From JAGDVO01 sp964590075 [NCBI: uncultured Aquificales bacterium] (GTDB lineage Bacteria > Thermosulfidibacterota > Thermosulfidibacteria > Thermosulfidibacterales), in NCBI GenBank assembly GCA_964590075.1, contig CAZPXS010000006.1, forward strand, positions 1-64,000: DNA of 64,000 bases, in the 5' to 3' direction. Made by a program: the position numbers and the translations under genes. Positions 25,265-35,140 of the stretch are shown here, one piece after another. The notes under the pieces are model-generated. The model saw only the letters and a program-made list of their open reading frames with translations. It was not told the origin of the DNA and did no database searches. Within the stretch, counting starts at the first letter, position 1. The number at the start of each line of letters is the position of its first letter.

Positions 25265-27334
25265 ATTCTTGTCCCTTAGTAACTTCTTTATGTAGGCATG
25301 TTCCTCCCTTTTAAGGTGAGGATCCATCTCTATTAGCTTTTCCGCCATTTTTCTTGCTAGCTCTAACAGTTCCCTGTCTCTAAATAGATTCGCTATTTTG
25401 AACTCCGACATTCCCGATTGTCTTACACCGAAGAATTCACCGGGTCCTCTTAGATTTAGGTCTTCCTCGGCGATTTTAAAACCGTCCATAGTCTCCTCCA
25501 GTATCTTCAACCTCATGTAACTCGTCCCACTTAACCTGTTACCTGATATCATGAGGAGGCAGTATGATTTGTAGGTGCTTCTTCCCACCCTCCCTCTCAG
25601 CTGATGTAACTGTGATAGACCGAATCTCTCCGCGCCCTCTATCAACATTACGGTAGCATTTGGGACATCTATACCAACCTCTATAACGGGTGTACAAACG
25701 AGTAGATGTATCTCACCACTTTTAAATTTGTTCATGATCCTTTCCTTTTCGTTCCAACTCATCCTACCGTGTAACATACCTACGTTAAACTCTCTGAAAA
25801 ACTCCTTTATCTTTGGGTAGGCCTCAGTTACAGCCGGAAGATCGAGTTTTTCCGATTCCTCTATTATGGGATAGACTATGAAGGCCTGTCTACCCTTTCT
25901 AAGTTGGCTCTCTATAAACGCGTATGCCTTTATCCTATCCTTTTCAGTGATAACTCTAGTTGTTATAGGTTTTCTACCTGCAGGTAACTCATCTATCGTT
26001 GATATATCAAGGTCTCCGTAAACTGTGAGAGCTAAGGTTCTAGGGATGGGAGTTGCCGTCATTACGAGTAGATCGGGATTCTCTCCCTTCTCCCTCAACT
26101 TTTTCCTCTGGATAACCCCAAACCTATGCTGTTCATCTATTATAACCAATCCGAGTTTTTTGAACTCTATCCTCTCCTGTATTATAGCATGGGTGCCAAC
26201 TATTATATCTATAGCGCCGTGTCTCAAACTCCTCAGTATTATCTCCCTTTCACTACGGGATGTGCTCGATGTAAGTAGAGCTATCCTTAATTTTAACCTT
26301 CTTGTGTACTCTCTTATGTTATAGAAGTGTTGCTCAGCAAGGATCTCAGTTGGGGCCATGAAGGCTACCTGATAGCCGTTTTCCACCGCTATTAGAGCAC
26401 TTACTATGGCAACCACGGTTTTACCCGAACCAACATCCCCCTGTAGCAGTCTGTTCATCATCTTAGGGGAAGCCATATCTTCTTTTATCTCTTCAATAAC
26501 CCTCCTTTGGGCGTTGGTTAGTTCGAAGGGGAGGTTGTTTATAAAGGTTTCCACGAGTCTACTATCCACATTAAAGGCTATACCGCTTTTTCCCTTTATC
26601 GATCTCTTCATATAGTGTATCGCCACCTGTGGTAGGAAGAACTCGTCGAATATAAGTCTAACATGACCCTTGCTTCTCGCCTCACTGAGCTTATCGAGAT
26701 CATCCAGTCCTCTATGAACTATGATAAAAGCCTCATTTAGTAAAGGTAACTTTAGTTCCATCAACAACCAGCTTGGTAGATAATCTTCGTTTAGGTTTTC
26801 TATCTTTCTTAGTATTTTGTCTATTATCGATTCTAAGGTTTTAGATTCCAGATCCATGATCGAGGGATAAATCGGTATAACCCTTAGTGTATCTTCTAAA
26901 TTTACACTTCTTAGGCTTCTTGTCTCGGGATGGATAATCTCGAATGTTTTCTCAAACAGGTTTTTACCTATTCTACCTGCAACCAGGAATTCTTCGTTTA
27001 TCTTAAATCTTTCCAAGAAACCTCTTCTATTAAAGTTAAACCACTTTGCCACTATTGAGCCAGTCTTGTCGCTAAATGTTACCTCGAATATCTCTTTGCC
27101 GCTAGCCGTCTTTACTATATCGACTCCTTCGACTTTCCCTATAAAAACCGCTTTTTCACCTTCCCTTAGCTCACCTATCCTCTTTAACCTTCTCCTATCT
27201 TCATATGCCTTTGGGGCAAGGTAAAGTAGATCCTCGATGGTGTTATAACCCGCTTTTTTTAGTTTCCTTACATATTCCGGTCTTATCCCTTTTAACGATT
27301 CTATGGGAGTTTTTAGTATCTCAAGTAGTTTCAT
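25229..27334 (-). CDS. recG: ATP-dependent DNA helicase RecG
   Basis: A 701-residue branch-migration helicase that rescues stalled replication forks. The N-terminal wedge/OB domain (from about residue 55) is followed by SF2 motifs: LLQGDVGSGKT (I), DEQHRFG (II), TATPIPRT (III) and QLRGRVGRS (VI). The C-terminal TRG-like region is present. The start overlaps the aroA stop by 4 bases, so the two are co-translated, an odd functional pairing. Confidence 0.96.
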   Translation of the reverse strand: MKLLEILKTPIESLKGIRPEYVRKLKKAGYNTIEDLLYLAPKAYEDRRRLKRIGELREGEKAVFIGKVEGVDIVKTASGKEIFEVTFSDKTGSIVAKWFNFNRRGFLERFKINEEFLVAGRIGKNLFEKTFEIIHPETRSLRSVNLEDTLRVIPIYPSIMDLESKTLESIIDKILRKIENLNEDYLPSWLLMELKLPLLNEAFIIVHRGLDDLDKLSEARSKGHVRLIFDEFFLPQVAIHYMKRSIKGKSGIAFNVDSRLVETFINNLPFELTNAQRRVIEEIKEDMASPKMMNRLLQGDVGSGKTVVAIVSALIAVENGYQVAFMAPTEILAEQHFYNIREYTRRLKLRIALLTSSTSRSEREIILRSLRHGAIDIIVGTHAIIQERIEFKKLGLVIIDEQHRFGVIQRKKLREKGENPDLLVMTATPIPRTLALTVYGDLDISTIDELPAGRKPITTRVITEKDRIKAYAFIESQLRKGRQAFIVYPIIEESEKLDLPAVTEAYPKIKEFFREFNVGMLHGRMSWNEKERIMNKFKSGEIHLLVCTPVIEVGIDVPNATVMLIEGAERFGLSQLHQLRGRVGRSTYKSYCLLMISGNRLSGTSYMRLKILEETMDGFKIAEEDLNLRGPGEFFGVRQSGMSEFKIANLFRDRELLELARKMAEKLIEMDPHLKREEHAYIKKLLRDKNLLDAVDLLNSG

Positions 27335-28596
27335 GATATTACTTGGAAGAATCCGGGGAATGATATGTCAACCCATTCGGCTTCCTCTATCTCCACTCCC
27401 CTTTTACTTATAAGACCGCTAACAGCCAGTGTCATGGCTATTCGGTGGTCCCTGTGGGAATGGGTATTACCCCCCTCTATCTCCACAGGCCCCTCTATTA
27501 TCAGGCCATCTGGTAATTCCTCTATCTTTGCCCCGATTTTGCCTAATTCCTCCCTTATGCTCTTTAACCTATCGCTCTCTTTAACCCTCAGCTCTTCCGC
27601 TCCCCTTATTTCCGTTACTCCATGGGCTCTTGTTGCGATAAGTGAAAGTATAGGGATCTCATCTATCATCGAGGGTATCTCTTCCCTATCCACTTTAAAT
27701 GCCCTGATCTCCTCACTATAGGATGCCTCGATGAGACCTACAGGCTCGTTCAACCTGTACTCGGTAACTTCCCAGTTTATGTTACAACCGATCTCTTTTA
27801 GTTTTTTTAGAAAACCGATTCTTGTTGGGTTTAGTAGAACGTCCTTTATGGTTATGTGACTACCTGGTATGAGTATGGCTATGGTTATCAGAAAGCTTGC
27901 GCTCGATGGATCACCCGGCACCCTTAGACTGAAACCGCTTATTTTTGAGCTTTCTATGCTTATCATATTTTCCTTTATCTCTATATTCGCACCCAGTGCC
28001 TTTAGCATGTTTTCCGTATGGTCTCTACTCTTTGTTGGTTCTATAACTACAGTTTTACCCGATGCTCTAAGCCCAGCAAGGAGTATAGCGGATTTTACCT
28101 GAGCACTTGCAACATCCATCCTATACTCTATACCTACAAGTTCCTTCCTTCCCTTTATGGCAACGGGTAGAAATTTATCCTCCATTCTTCCCATTATCTC
28201 AGCCTGCATCATCCTTAGTGGTTTGATGACTCTAGCCATCGGTCTCTTACGCAGGGACTCGTCTCCAGTTATAACGGAAAAGAAGGGGTAGGATGAAAGC
28301 AAACCGCATAGTAATCTTGCGGTTGTACCTGAATTACCCGCATCTAGGATATCATCTGGTTCCCTTAAGTTACCCCTTACCGACACCCTGTTTCCGTCGA
28401 TATTGAACTCTACACCACACCTACTGAGGCAGTACATGGTTGAGTCGCAGTCTCTCGCTCTAAGTGGATTCTCAATGATGCTTGGATTTTCGGCTATAGA
28501 TGCGAGGATATAGGCTCTATGGGTTATGGATTTGTCGGGAGGAACTTCGAATTTTCCTATGAAAGGGACTCTTCTCGGTGTTATCTTTACTTTCAT
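27331..28596 (-). CDS. aroA: 3-phosphoshikimate 1-carboxyvinyltransferase (EPSP synthase)
   Basis: A 421-residue shikimate-pathway enzyme joining PEP and shikimate-3-phosphate. Signature segments are visible: PPDKSITHRA at the N-terminus, LDAGNSGTTARLL, and the C-terminal RVKESDRLKSI and HRDHRIAMTLAV. The internal inverse alpha/beta repeats and length are normal. It is the first gene of an aroA-recG operon and diverges from the DUF72 gene with only 28 bases between starts. Confidence 0.96.
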   Translation of the reverse strand: MKVKITPRRVPFIGKFEVPPDKSITHRAYILASIAENPSIIENPLRARDCDSTMYCLSRCGVEFNIDGNRVSVRGNLREPDDILDAGNSGTTARLLCGLLSSYPFFSVITGDESLRKRPMARVIKPLRMMQAEIMGRMEDKFLPVAIKGRKELVGIEYRMDVASAQVKSAILLAGLRASGKTVVIEPTKSRDHTENMLKALGANIEIKENMISIESSKISGFSLRVPGDPSSASFLITIAILIPGSHITIKDVLLNPTRIGFLKKLKEIGCNINWEVTEYRLNEPVGLIEASYSEEIRAFKVDREEIPSMIDEIPILSLIATRAHGVTEIRGAEELRVKESDRLKSIREELGKIGAKIEELPDGLIIEGPVEIEGGNTHSHRDHRIAMTLAVSGLISKRGVEIEEAEWVDISFPGFFQVIS

Positions 28597-28624
28597 GCTG
28601 GATAATATACAATTTTTAATCTGT

Positions 28625-29338
28625 ATGGTAAAGGTAGGTTGTTGCGGTTTTCCAATAAGTTATAGGAAGTATATGAGGGAGTTTAAAACTGTAGAGGTGC
28701 AGATTACCTTCTATAGAAGGATTACGGAGAAACAGGTCGATAACTGGTTAAGGAGCGCTCCCTTTGATTTTGAGTTCATTTTTAAGGCTCCCCAGTGTGT
28801 GACTCACCCTCCCGATAGTCCTACCTATAGGAGATCCGATCTTTCCTTTGAAGAGAGGAGGGAGTGTGGTAACTTTAGACTCACGGATGTTGTAAAGAGA
28901 CAGATGGACTACTTCATAGAGGTTATTGGCCCTTTGAATGTTAAGGGGCTACTATTTCAGACTCCACCTAAGTTTGACTGTGGCGATACCAATATTGAAA
29001 ATCTGAGGAGATTTTTTGAGTACTATAAACATCTGTTTGATAGGTATTTCATCGCACTTGAGGTAAGGCATCCTTCCTGGGATGCTACTCGGATAGGGGA
29101 GATATTTAGTAGTATAGGTCTTATTCATGCGGTTGATCCTTTTATTCATGGTCCTCAGCTTGTGGGGGATTTTACATACTACAGGATGCATGGTAATTTA
29201 AGAACCTATAGGTACGATTATGGTAGAGAGGAACTATTGAAGCTAAAGGAGATGTGTAAAGAGTCTGGTTACGTCTTCTTCAACAATTCCCATATGTTAA
29301 AAAACGCAAGGGAGTTCATAGAGATATTAAAAGGTTAA
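28625..29338 (+). CDS. DUF72 family protein
   Basis: A protein of 237 residues with the DUF72 (YecE-like) TIM-barrel pattern: VGCCGFPISYRKYMREFKTVEVQITFYRR, FIFKAPQCVTHP, FIALEVRHPSW and the C-terminal YFRMHG-like YYRMHGNLRTYRYDY. The biochemical role of the family is unknown. I chose ATG 28625 because the conserved domain begins there; an upstream in-frame ATG would lie inside aroA. Only about 28 bases separate it from aroA, so its 5' leader must be very short or absent. Confidence 0.88.
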   Translation: MVKVGCCGFPISYRKYMREFKTVEVQITFYRRITEKQVDNWLRSAPFDFEFIFKAPQCVTHPPDSPTYRRSDLSFEERRECGNFRLTDVVKRQMDYFIEVIGPLNVKGLLFQTPPKFDCGDTNIENLRRFFEYYKHLFDRYFIALEVRHPSWDATRIGEIFSSIGLIHAVDPFIHGPQLVGDFTYYRMHGNLRTYRYDYGREELLKLKEMCKESGYVFFNNSHMLKNAREFIEILKG

Positions 29339-32163
29339 ATCTTCGAGTAGTTACAGATTATTCTGTAGTCGCAGTATCGACAGTTATCGCCATTTTCCGT
29401 AGGCCACCAGTATGGGGAATGAATAATATGGTTAACCAAATACTCCAGTATAACGGGGAAACCTTCCAAGACCATTTCTTTAGCTTTTTCTATATCTTCG
29501 GTCTTGTTAAATATGGTGTCAGCTTTATCTTCGTCTCTTATCTTACCTATCTTTACATATCTTGCATCTATATCCTTTGTCTGTAGTTCTTTGGAAAGTA
29601 GATATATATAGGATACTAGTTGTATATGAATGAGTTTATCGTTTATTTCCTCTAGTATAGTTTTAGGAAATTTTTCTAACATATCGGTTTTTGATTTTAG
29701 TTCATGTATTTCTTTTAGTAACTCCTCTAATTTCTTTGCTGATATCTTTTTACTCGGAAATGATCCGGTTTTGTAATCTATAACTATATAAGTAGGATTG
29801 TTATCATCTTTACCTTTTGATAAGTCTATCCTATCGATTCTACCCTGTAATGTAATTTGGATTTTCTTGTTATCGGTAAGATCTATTATCTCTATAGGAT
29901 CTGTCAGTTCTTTTTCAAGGGCGTAAATTACTGTAGGTTCAAACTTCTCTATGAATTTTTTGAAAGCGTATTCTATGCTTTTTATCATTAAAAATTGTCT
30001 TTCCTTTGACATTTTTGATAACTCTTCGCTATTTTTTACCTTTTGTTCAAATATCGCCCATAGTTTATCAAAGCTTAATTTATTTTTGTCTGTTAAGGCT
30101 ATAGGGGGTTCTCCGTTTGGACTAAAGGAGAGAAAATAGTCGTTTAGTGTTTCGTGTATGATGTTACCGATAACATCGTGTCTTATTTCTTTTATATCCA
30201 TCTTTGGCTTTAGGTTTATTATTTCGCTATAATAGAATTTTAGTGGGCATGATAGATAGAGTATAAGTTTTGAAGGGCTTATTTGGTTGATGGTTTGTAG
30301 TATTCTATCCCTATCCGTTTCTTTTGGAATAGGGTCTTCCTTTTTTAATATTTCCGGACTTATCCTAAAGTGGTGAATTTCTATTAGATCTGGTGGATTT
30401 ATGATTCTACGTTTCTTTTCTATTTCCCATAGAAGTCTTTCTATAAATCTACTTTTTGTAAGTTTCGTTGAGATTCCGTCCTCTCCTGTTGTTATGTTGG
30501 ATTGCCAGAGTATATAAGAGTTTTTGCTACTTTTTATCAGTCTTTCAAAATAGTAGTATTCTATCTCTTCTATATCCTCCCTTTTTCTTAATCCTACGCT
30601 ATACTTTAGGCCTTCTGGAATTATTGTATCTACCTCTTCTATCGTTGGGTAGAATCCTTCGTTCACATCTATTATAAAGCAGTTTTCAAAGCTTAGATTT
30701 CTCGTCTCCAGCATACCCATTATCTGAATGCCCCTTAATGGATCCCCTTCGAGCGGTAGATGGACTCTCTCGAGGAGGCTTAAAACTATTCTTGCTAGAC
30801 TCTTTGAATCTAGTTCCTCCTCTGAAAATATGGAGTCCTCGAGAATCGGTGTCACAGAATCTAGTATACTTATAGCGAAGGCTACCTCGGTATCTTTACT
30901 GTTGTACTTTGTGTATATCTTTAAACTTTCTTTTATAAGGTCAGATGCTTCCTTCAATCTTCTAATTTTTTTTGTTTTGCTTATGATCCCATTTATTTCT
31001 TTCCACAAAACAAAATTACTTAGTATACTATTTAATGTTTCCAGATTGATATATTTTGCACCATAACTCGTTATTTTATCTACCATGATTAGTGATTCTA
31101 TTGAATTGAGTGCTTCAAGTATAGATATTACGTTATCCGAGTCATAATAGTTATCTTTTTCTGTTAGATTTAGTGTTAGTAATTCCTTCAAGAATCGGAA
31201 TAAACTTGTCTTTTTGAATGGAAAACCGATAGTTACATTTACTTCATCTGTAAGATTTTTAATAGCTATGTATACTGGTAGTGCATTTTCCTTTACCGGA
31301 GATACAATAGCGATTTTTTTAGGATCTCTACTAAACCCTATTTCCTTTACCTTATCTTTTAAGATTTCTATCTCGGCATGTAAAGAGTAGGACTCTATGA
31401 ATTTTATATTTGTGGTGTTGTCAGATTTTAATTTTTTCAATTCTCTTTCGCTTATACCGAGCTCTCTCAACCATTCCTTTGTGTGTTTTTTTATATCTAA
31501 TGGATCCATATGTATATATATTTTTGTTGTTTTATCTTTTGTTATTTTCTTTATAAGACTTAACTCTGATTTTGTAAGGATGAACATGCCAACAAGGTAA
31601 ATTTTGTTGAAGTCTATTTCTATATCTTCATCCTTCATTTCTTTTAGGATTAATTCATTTGTTGTAGCGTTTAATTCTTTTAGCTTTTCTGTAAATTTCT
31701 TATATATATTTCCAAGGTTAGTTAAAATGGTTTTAAGTCTTTCCGATTCTACTTCCACAAAGAGGATATCTTTCGGTTCCTTTAGTTCTTTAAGAAATTC
31801 TGCTATTGTATTAGCTATTCTTATACTCCATAACATAAAATTCGCCCAGTTTTTAAAGAAGGGATCGTCAAAGTATTCTTTTGTTATATTGTATATTATC
31901 CAACCCTGTTCATATATGTTTAAAATTCGTTTCGGATTTTTTGAATATTTGAAATACACTTCCCTTATGAAGTCTTCCAATGCGAATATACCTGGAGATA
32001 TTAATGGCTTTTTTGCTTTTTGTGCTAAATAGTATTTCAGGAATAGCGCACTTCTCCTATTTGGTGTAATTACAAGAATATCTTTTATGTTTTCGTTAGT
32101 TAATATGTCTTCGGCTACTATATCGAGGATATCATAACCAAAGTCTATTATGTTAACTTCCAT
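29335..32163 (-). CDS. addB: AddB-like subunit of an AddAB recombination helicase-nuclease
   Basis: A 942-residue protein. The N-terminal part is an inactivated helicase-like region (TPNRRSALFLKYYLAQ in place of a good Walker A). The C-terminal PD-(D/E)XK nuclease shows LQGRIDRIDLSKG and YIVIDYKTG. Four cysteines expected for the Fe-S staple are visible: one in YLSCPLKFYY and three in GDNCRYCDYRIICNY. It follows the separate nuclease gene with an 11-base overlap. The gene is clearly AT-richer than its neighbours outside the operon. Confidence 0.85.
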   Translation of the reverse strand: MEVNIIDFGYDILDIVAEDILTNENIKDILVITPNRRSALFLKYYLAQKAKKPLISPGIFALEDFIREVYFKYSKNPKRILNIYEQGWIIYNITKEYFDDPFFKNWANFMLWSIRIANTIAEFLKELKEPKDILFVEVESERLKTILTNLGNIYKKFTEKLKELNATTNELILKEMKDEDIEIDFNKIYLVGMFILTKSELSLIKKITKDKTTKIYIHMDPLDIKKHTKEWLRELGISERELKKLKSDNTTNIKFIESYSLHAEIEILKDKVKEIGFSRDPKKIAIVSPVKENALPVYIAIKNLTDEVNVTIGFPFKKTSLFRFLKELLTLNLTEKDNYYDSDNVISILEALNSIESLIMVDKITSYGAKYINLETLNSILSNFVLWKEINGIISKTKKIRRLKEASDLIKESLKIYTKYNSKDTEVAFAISILDSVTPILEDSIFSEEELDSKSLARIVLSLLERVHLPLEGDPLRGIQIMGMLETRNLSFENCFIIDVNEGFYPTIEEVDTIIPEGLKYSVGLRKREDIEEIEYYYFERLIKSSKNSYILWQSNITTGEDGISTKLTKSRFIERLLWEIEKKRRIINPPDLIEIHHFRISPEILKKEDPIPKETDRDRILQTINQISPSKLILYLSCPLKFYYSEIINLKPKMDIKEIRHDVIGNIIHETLNDYFLSFSPNGEPPIALTDKNKLSFDKLWAIFEQKVKNSEELSKMSKERQFLMIKSIEYAFKKFIEKFEPTVIYALEKELTDPIEIIDLTDNKKIQITLQGRIDRIDLSKGKDDNNPTYIVIDYKTGSFPSKKISAKKLEELLKEIHELKSKTDMLEKFPKTILEEINDKLIHIQLVSYIYLLSKELQTKDIDARYVKIGKIRDEDKADTIFNKTEDIEKAKEMVLEGFPVILEYLVNHIIHSPYWWPTENGDNCRYCDYRIICNYSKI

Positions 32164-32713
32164 TTTCTATTCTCTCTAACTCATTTTCTTCCATGTATAC
32201 TATCAATCCTTTAACCGGTTTTTTAAATATTTTTTTAACTAGATCCATATATCTAATCATCTGACTATGGTATTTTTCTATGGCCTCTTTCTCCCTTGTT
32301 TTTTTTAGTTTGTAATCTATAATTACTATTTCATCTCTTTTTACTATTATTTTATCAGGTCTATTTATTCTGAGTTCTCCTTCATATATGTCAAGTATAT
32401 CAATTTCCTCTAGTTCTTCTATTATCTTTTCTCCTACATTGTTCTTTAACATCTGTAGTATTTTCTTTATGTTTTCGATAATGTTATCTTTGTATTCTTT
32501 TTTTAGGAGATTTTCATCTCTAATGTTTAAGGAGAGTATAGCTCTGTTATAAAGATCCTCTATATTTTTTTCGGCACAGTCGTTAAATTGTGATATTTTT
32601 ATGTTGGATACGACTTTGTGTATGATTTTTCCTATTTTTATCTGTTTTAACTCTTCAATAGCTCTATTTACATCATTAGCTTCGTCTAATAGTCTATTTC
32701 TCAGCTTTAGCAT
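32153..32713 (-). CDS. Stand-alone PD-(D/E)XK nuclease, equivalent to the AddA C-terminal domain
   Basis: A 186-residue protein whose second half has the RecB/AddA nuclease pattern: YEGELRINRPDKIIVKRDEIVIIDYK with the metal-binding Asp and DYK, then the helix HSQMIRYMDLV. The first half is helical. In most AddA proteins this domain is fused to the helicase; here it is a separate frame starting 20 bases before the helicase stop, with no clear ribosome site of its own. It may be a coupled second gene or the result of a frameshift in a once-single addA. Confidence 0.8.
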   Translation of the reverse strand: MLKLRNRLLDEANDVNRAIEELKQIKIGKIIHKVVSNIKISQFNDCAEKNIEDLYNRAILSLNIRDENLLKKEYKDNIIENIKKILQMLKNNVGEKIIEELEEIDILDIYEGELRINRPDKIIVKRDEIVIIDYKLKKTREKEAIEKYHSQMIRYMDLVKKIFKKPVKGLIVYMEENELERIENGS

Positions 32714-35021
32714 GGTTGTTTATGTAATTATTTAGAAGGTTAATAATTATGTTTTTCTCTTTGTTTCGCTTCTTTTCTACTAATAGTAAATATAATTTTT
32801 CTTTAGCTCTTGTTAGGGCAACGTAAAATAGGTTTATTGTTTCTATAAATTCTTTAGAGATAATTTCAAACTTTTTTCTTCTTAAATGGGTAGGTAGACT
32901 TCTTTTATCTCCGAGTCTTATCAGGTGATTTTTGTTTACTATTATTGGAACGTCTTTACCTATCCTCCAGGAGGTGTATGGTACTATAACCACAGGGTAT
33001 TCAAGTCCCTTTGCCATGTGTATCGTACTTATGGTTACTGCGTTGATTTTTTCGGGCATGCCAAGGCGTATTTTATAATCGTCACTTTCAATGTATCTTA
33101 TAAAACCCCTAATACTCAATCCTTCCTTTGTTTCATACTTATGGGCCATCTCAAGTAGATTTTCAACAAATGGCCTTTCGTGTTCTAATTCTTTGTTGAG
33201 TTTTTCTTTTAAGTCTGTTACCTCTATAAGTGTAATTATGAATTCGTAAGGTGAATTAGAGTTTATCATTCTTCTTCTTATCTTTTTTATTAAATTATCT
33301 ATAGGTTCATTGGTGAGTTTTGAACTTATTACTCCATACTCTGCGATCTTGTTAAGTGGATCATAGCTCAGTCTCATCAGATTTAATATGTATTTTACAA
33401 CTTTTGATCTTTCTATTCCAAGCGATTTTGCACTAATAGCTGGGATATTATTTTCTAGTAGAGTTGTTAATATTTCGGTTATTTCATTATTAGATCTTAA
33501 AAGTATAGCTATGTCACCTAAGTCGGTTCCTAATTCTATCTCTTTTTTTATTATTTCTACCACTTTGTTTTTGAGAATTTCAAAGGTTGTGTCGCTATCT
33601 TCCTCCTCTTTTATATGTATGATTTTTATAAAGTCATCAATATCTCCATCTACATCTCTTATATGTTTTAACTTAGATTCCTCGTAAATTGCTTTTATCT
33701 TCTTTGATAATTCTTCACGTAGATTAGGGTCTTCTTCTTTAAATATGTTGGAGATATTATTATTTAAAAATATTTTGTCTTCTAACTTACAAAAACATTC
33801 GTTAAAGAAGTCTATTAATTTTTTATGAGATCTATAGTTAACATTTAGGTATATTTTTTCTTTTTTTGCTATTTTCTCGAATTCTTCCACCTCGTCAAAA
33901 ATCTCCACATCTCCGCCTCTCCAACCGTATATGGCCTGTTTTTTGTCACCAACCACGAATAGGCTACCGCCTTCGGCAAGTGCGTTTATCACTATCGGTT
34001 TTAGAGCTTCCCACTGTTTCCTCGATGTATCCTGAAACTCATCGAAAAGTAGATGTTCTATTTTGGAGCCAAGATAGGCGTATATAAGGGGGATGTCGTC
34101 GTCGGTTATTGTACTTGCCAGAATATCGGTCCAGTCATCCCCACCCTTCACTATGCCCTCGTTTCTTAGTAGTTCATCGAGTATATCTTTAATTTCCTTA
34201 AGTACAGGAACGAAACCACTTAGCTGTATGATAAGTTTAGCCTCAAGTAAGTTTTCTATTTTTTTACGTAGTTCTAATAATTCTTTCTTTTCTCTATTTA
34301 CCAGGTTTTTGTTTATCTTTTCGTATATCTTTATTAAGTTGTGATTCTTGTCTTCATTTAATACTTCTTTAGCTTCCTCTATGAGCCTTTTTTCCTCTTC
34401 TTTTAATTTGTCTATATCTTCTTCATATACCACAAGATTTGGTATTTCACTCTTTGCTTTTTTGTATATATCTTTTATTATTTTTTTGAGTCTTGTTTCT
34501 GGATAGATATTTGCTTTTGTTTCGTATTCATATAGTTCAAAAAATGTAAATAGCATTTGTTCTATTATTTCTCTCTTTTCTTCGAGTTTTGATAAAAGTA
34601 TATCGAATGCTTTCTCTATTTCAGATTCTATATTAAACGTAACTTCTATTTCTGAATTTAATTTTAGTTCAAATGATAAAGATTTAAATATTGAAAATAA
34701 GAAGCTATCAATGGTTCTTACTTGGAAATCTGAATAGTGTTTAACTATAGTATCCACCCATTTTTCTGCCAAATTATGATCAAAATTTATATCGCCGAGG
34801 TTTTTCTTGGCAAAGTCTGTTTGAAAGGCTATGTTTTTCAGATAATTTATTATTCTATCTTTCATTTCAAAAGCTGCCTTGTTGGTGAAGGTTATTGCGA
34901 GAATCTTGGCTAAATTTTCCCTACATGGGCTCATTCCTTTTAAAAGATTGAGATAGTGAACAGATAGAGCTCTTGTTTTTCCTGTCCCTGCTGAAGCGTT
35001 TGTTATTCTTATTTCGCCCAT
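32694..35021 (-). CDS. addA: AddA-like UvrD/Rep superfamily helicase (nuclease domain split off)
   Basis: A 775-residue SF1 helicase for processing double-strand breaks. Motifs in order: ASAGTGKT (residues 9-16), AITFTNKAAFEM, LFDEFQDTSRKQW, GDKKQAIYGWRGGD, VNYRSHKKL, TISTIHMAKGLEYPVVIV and FYVALTRAKEKLYLL. The chain ends soon after the last motif, where AddA would continue into a nuclease domain; that domain is the next gene. Together they give about 960 residues. It heads the AT-rich recombination operon. Confidence 0.88.
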   Translation of the reverse strand: MGEIRITNASAGTGKTRALSVHYLNLLKGMSPCRENLAKILAITFTNKAAFEMKDRIINYLKNIAFQTDFAKKNLGDINFDHNLAEKWVDTIVKHYSDFQVRTIDSFLFSIFKSLSFELKLNSEIEVTFNIESEIEKAFDILLSKLEEKREIIEQMLFTFFELYEYETKANIYPETRLKKIIKDIYKKAKSEIPNLVVYEEDIDKLKEEEKRLIEEAKEVLNEDKNHNLIKIYEKINKNLVNREKKELLELRKKIENLLEAKLIIQLSGFVPVLKEIKDILDELLRNEGIVKGGDDWTDILASTITDDDIPLIYAYLGSKIEHLLFDEFQDTSRKQWEALKPIVINALAEGGSLFVVGDKKQAIYGWRGGDVEIFDEVEEFEKIAKKEKIYLNVNYRSHKKLIDFFNECFCKLEDKIFLNNNISNIFKEEDPNLREELSKKIKAIYEESKLKHIRDVDGDIDDFIKIIHIKEEEDSDTTFEILKNKVVEIIKKEIELGTDLGDIAILLRSNNEITEILTTLLENNIPAISAKSLGIERSKVVKYILNLMRLSYDPLNKIAEYGVISSKLTNEPIDNLIKKIRRRMINSNSPYEFIITLIEVTDLKEKLNKELEHERPFVENLLEMAHKYETKEGLSIRGFIRYIESDDYKIRLGMPEKINAVTISTIHMAKGLEYPVVIVPYTSWRIGKDVPIIVNKNHLIRLGDKRSLPTHLRRKKFEIISKEFIETINLFYVALTRAKEKLYLLLVEKKRNKEKNIIINLLNNYINNHAKAEK

Positions 35022-35077
35022 ATCGTGATCCTAATTATATTTTACCTCTCCTATAAGTCAACTCTATCGGTATTTGG

Positions 35078-35106
35078 TTGATCTTTAGTTAATAAAGTAG
35101 TATATG
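35078..35106 (+). promoter_or_regulatory. Promoter of the small exported protein gene
   Basis: TTGATC (35078-35083), a 17-base spacer and TATATG (35101-35106) lie about 35 bases before the gene, which has a G-rich ribosome site (GAGGGGGG). Confidence 0.5.
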
Positions 35107-35140
35107 GAGTAAGTAAAATTTTAAAAGAGGGGGGTGGAAG

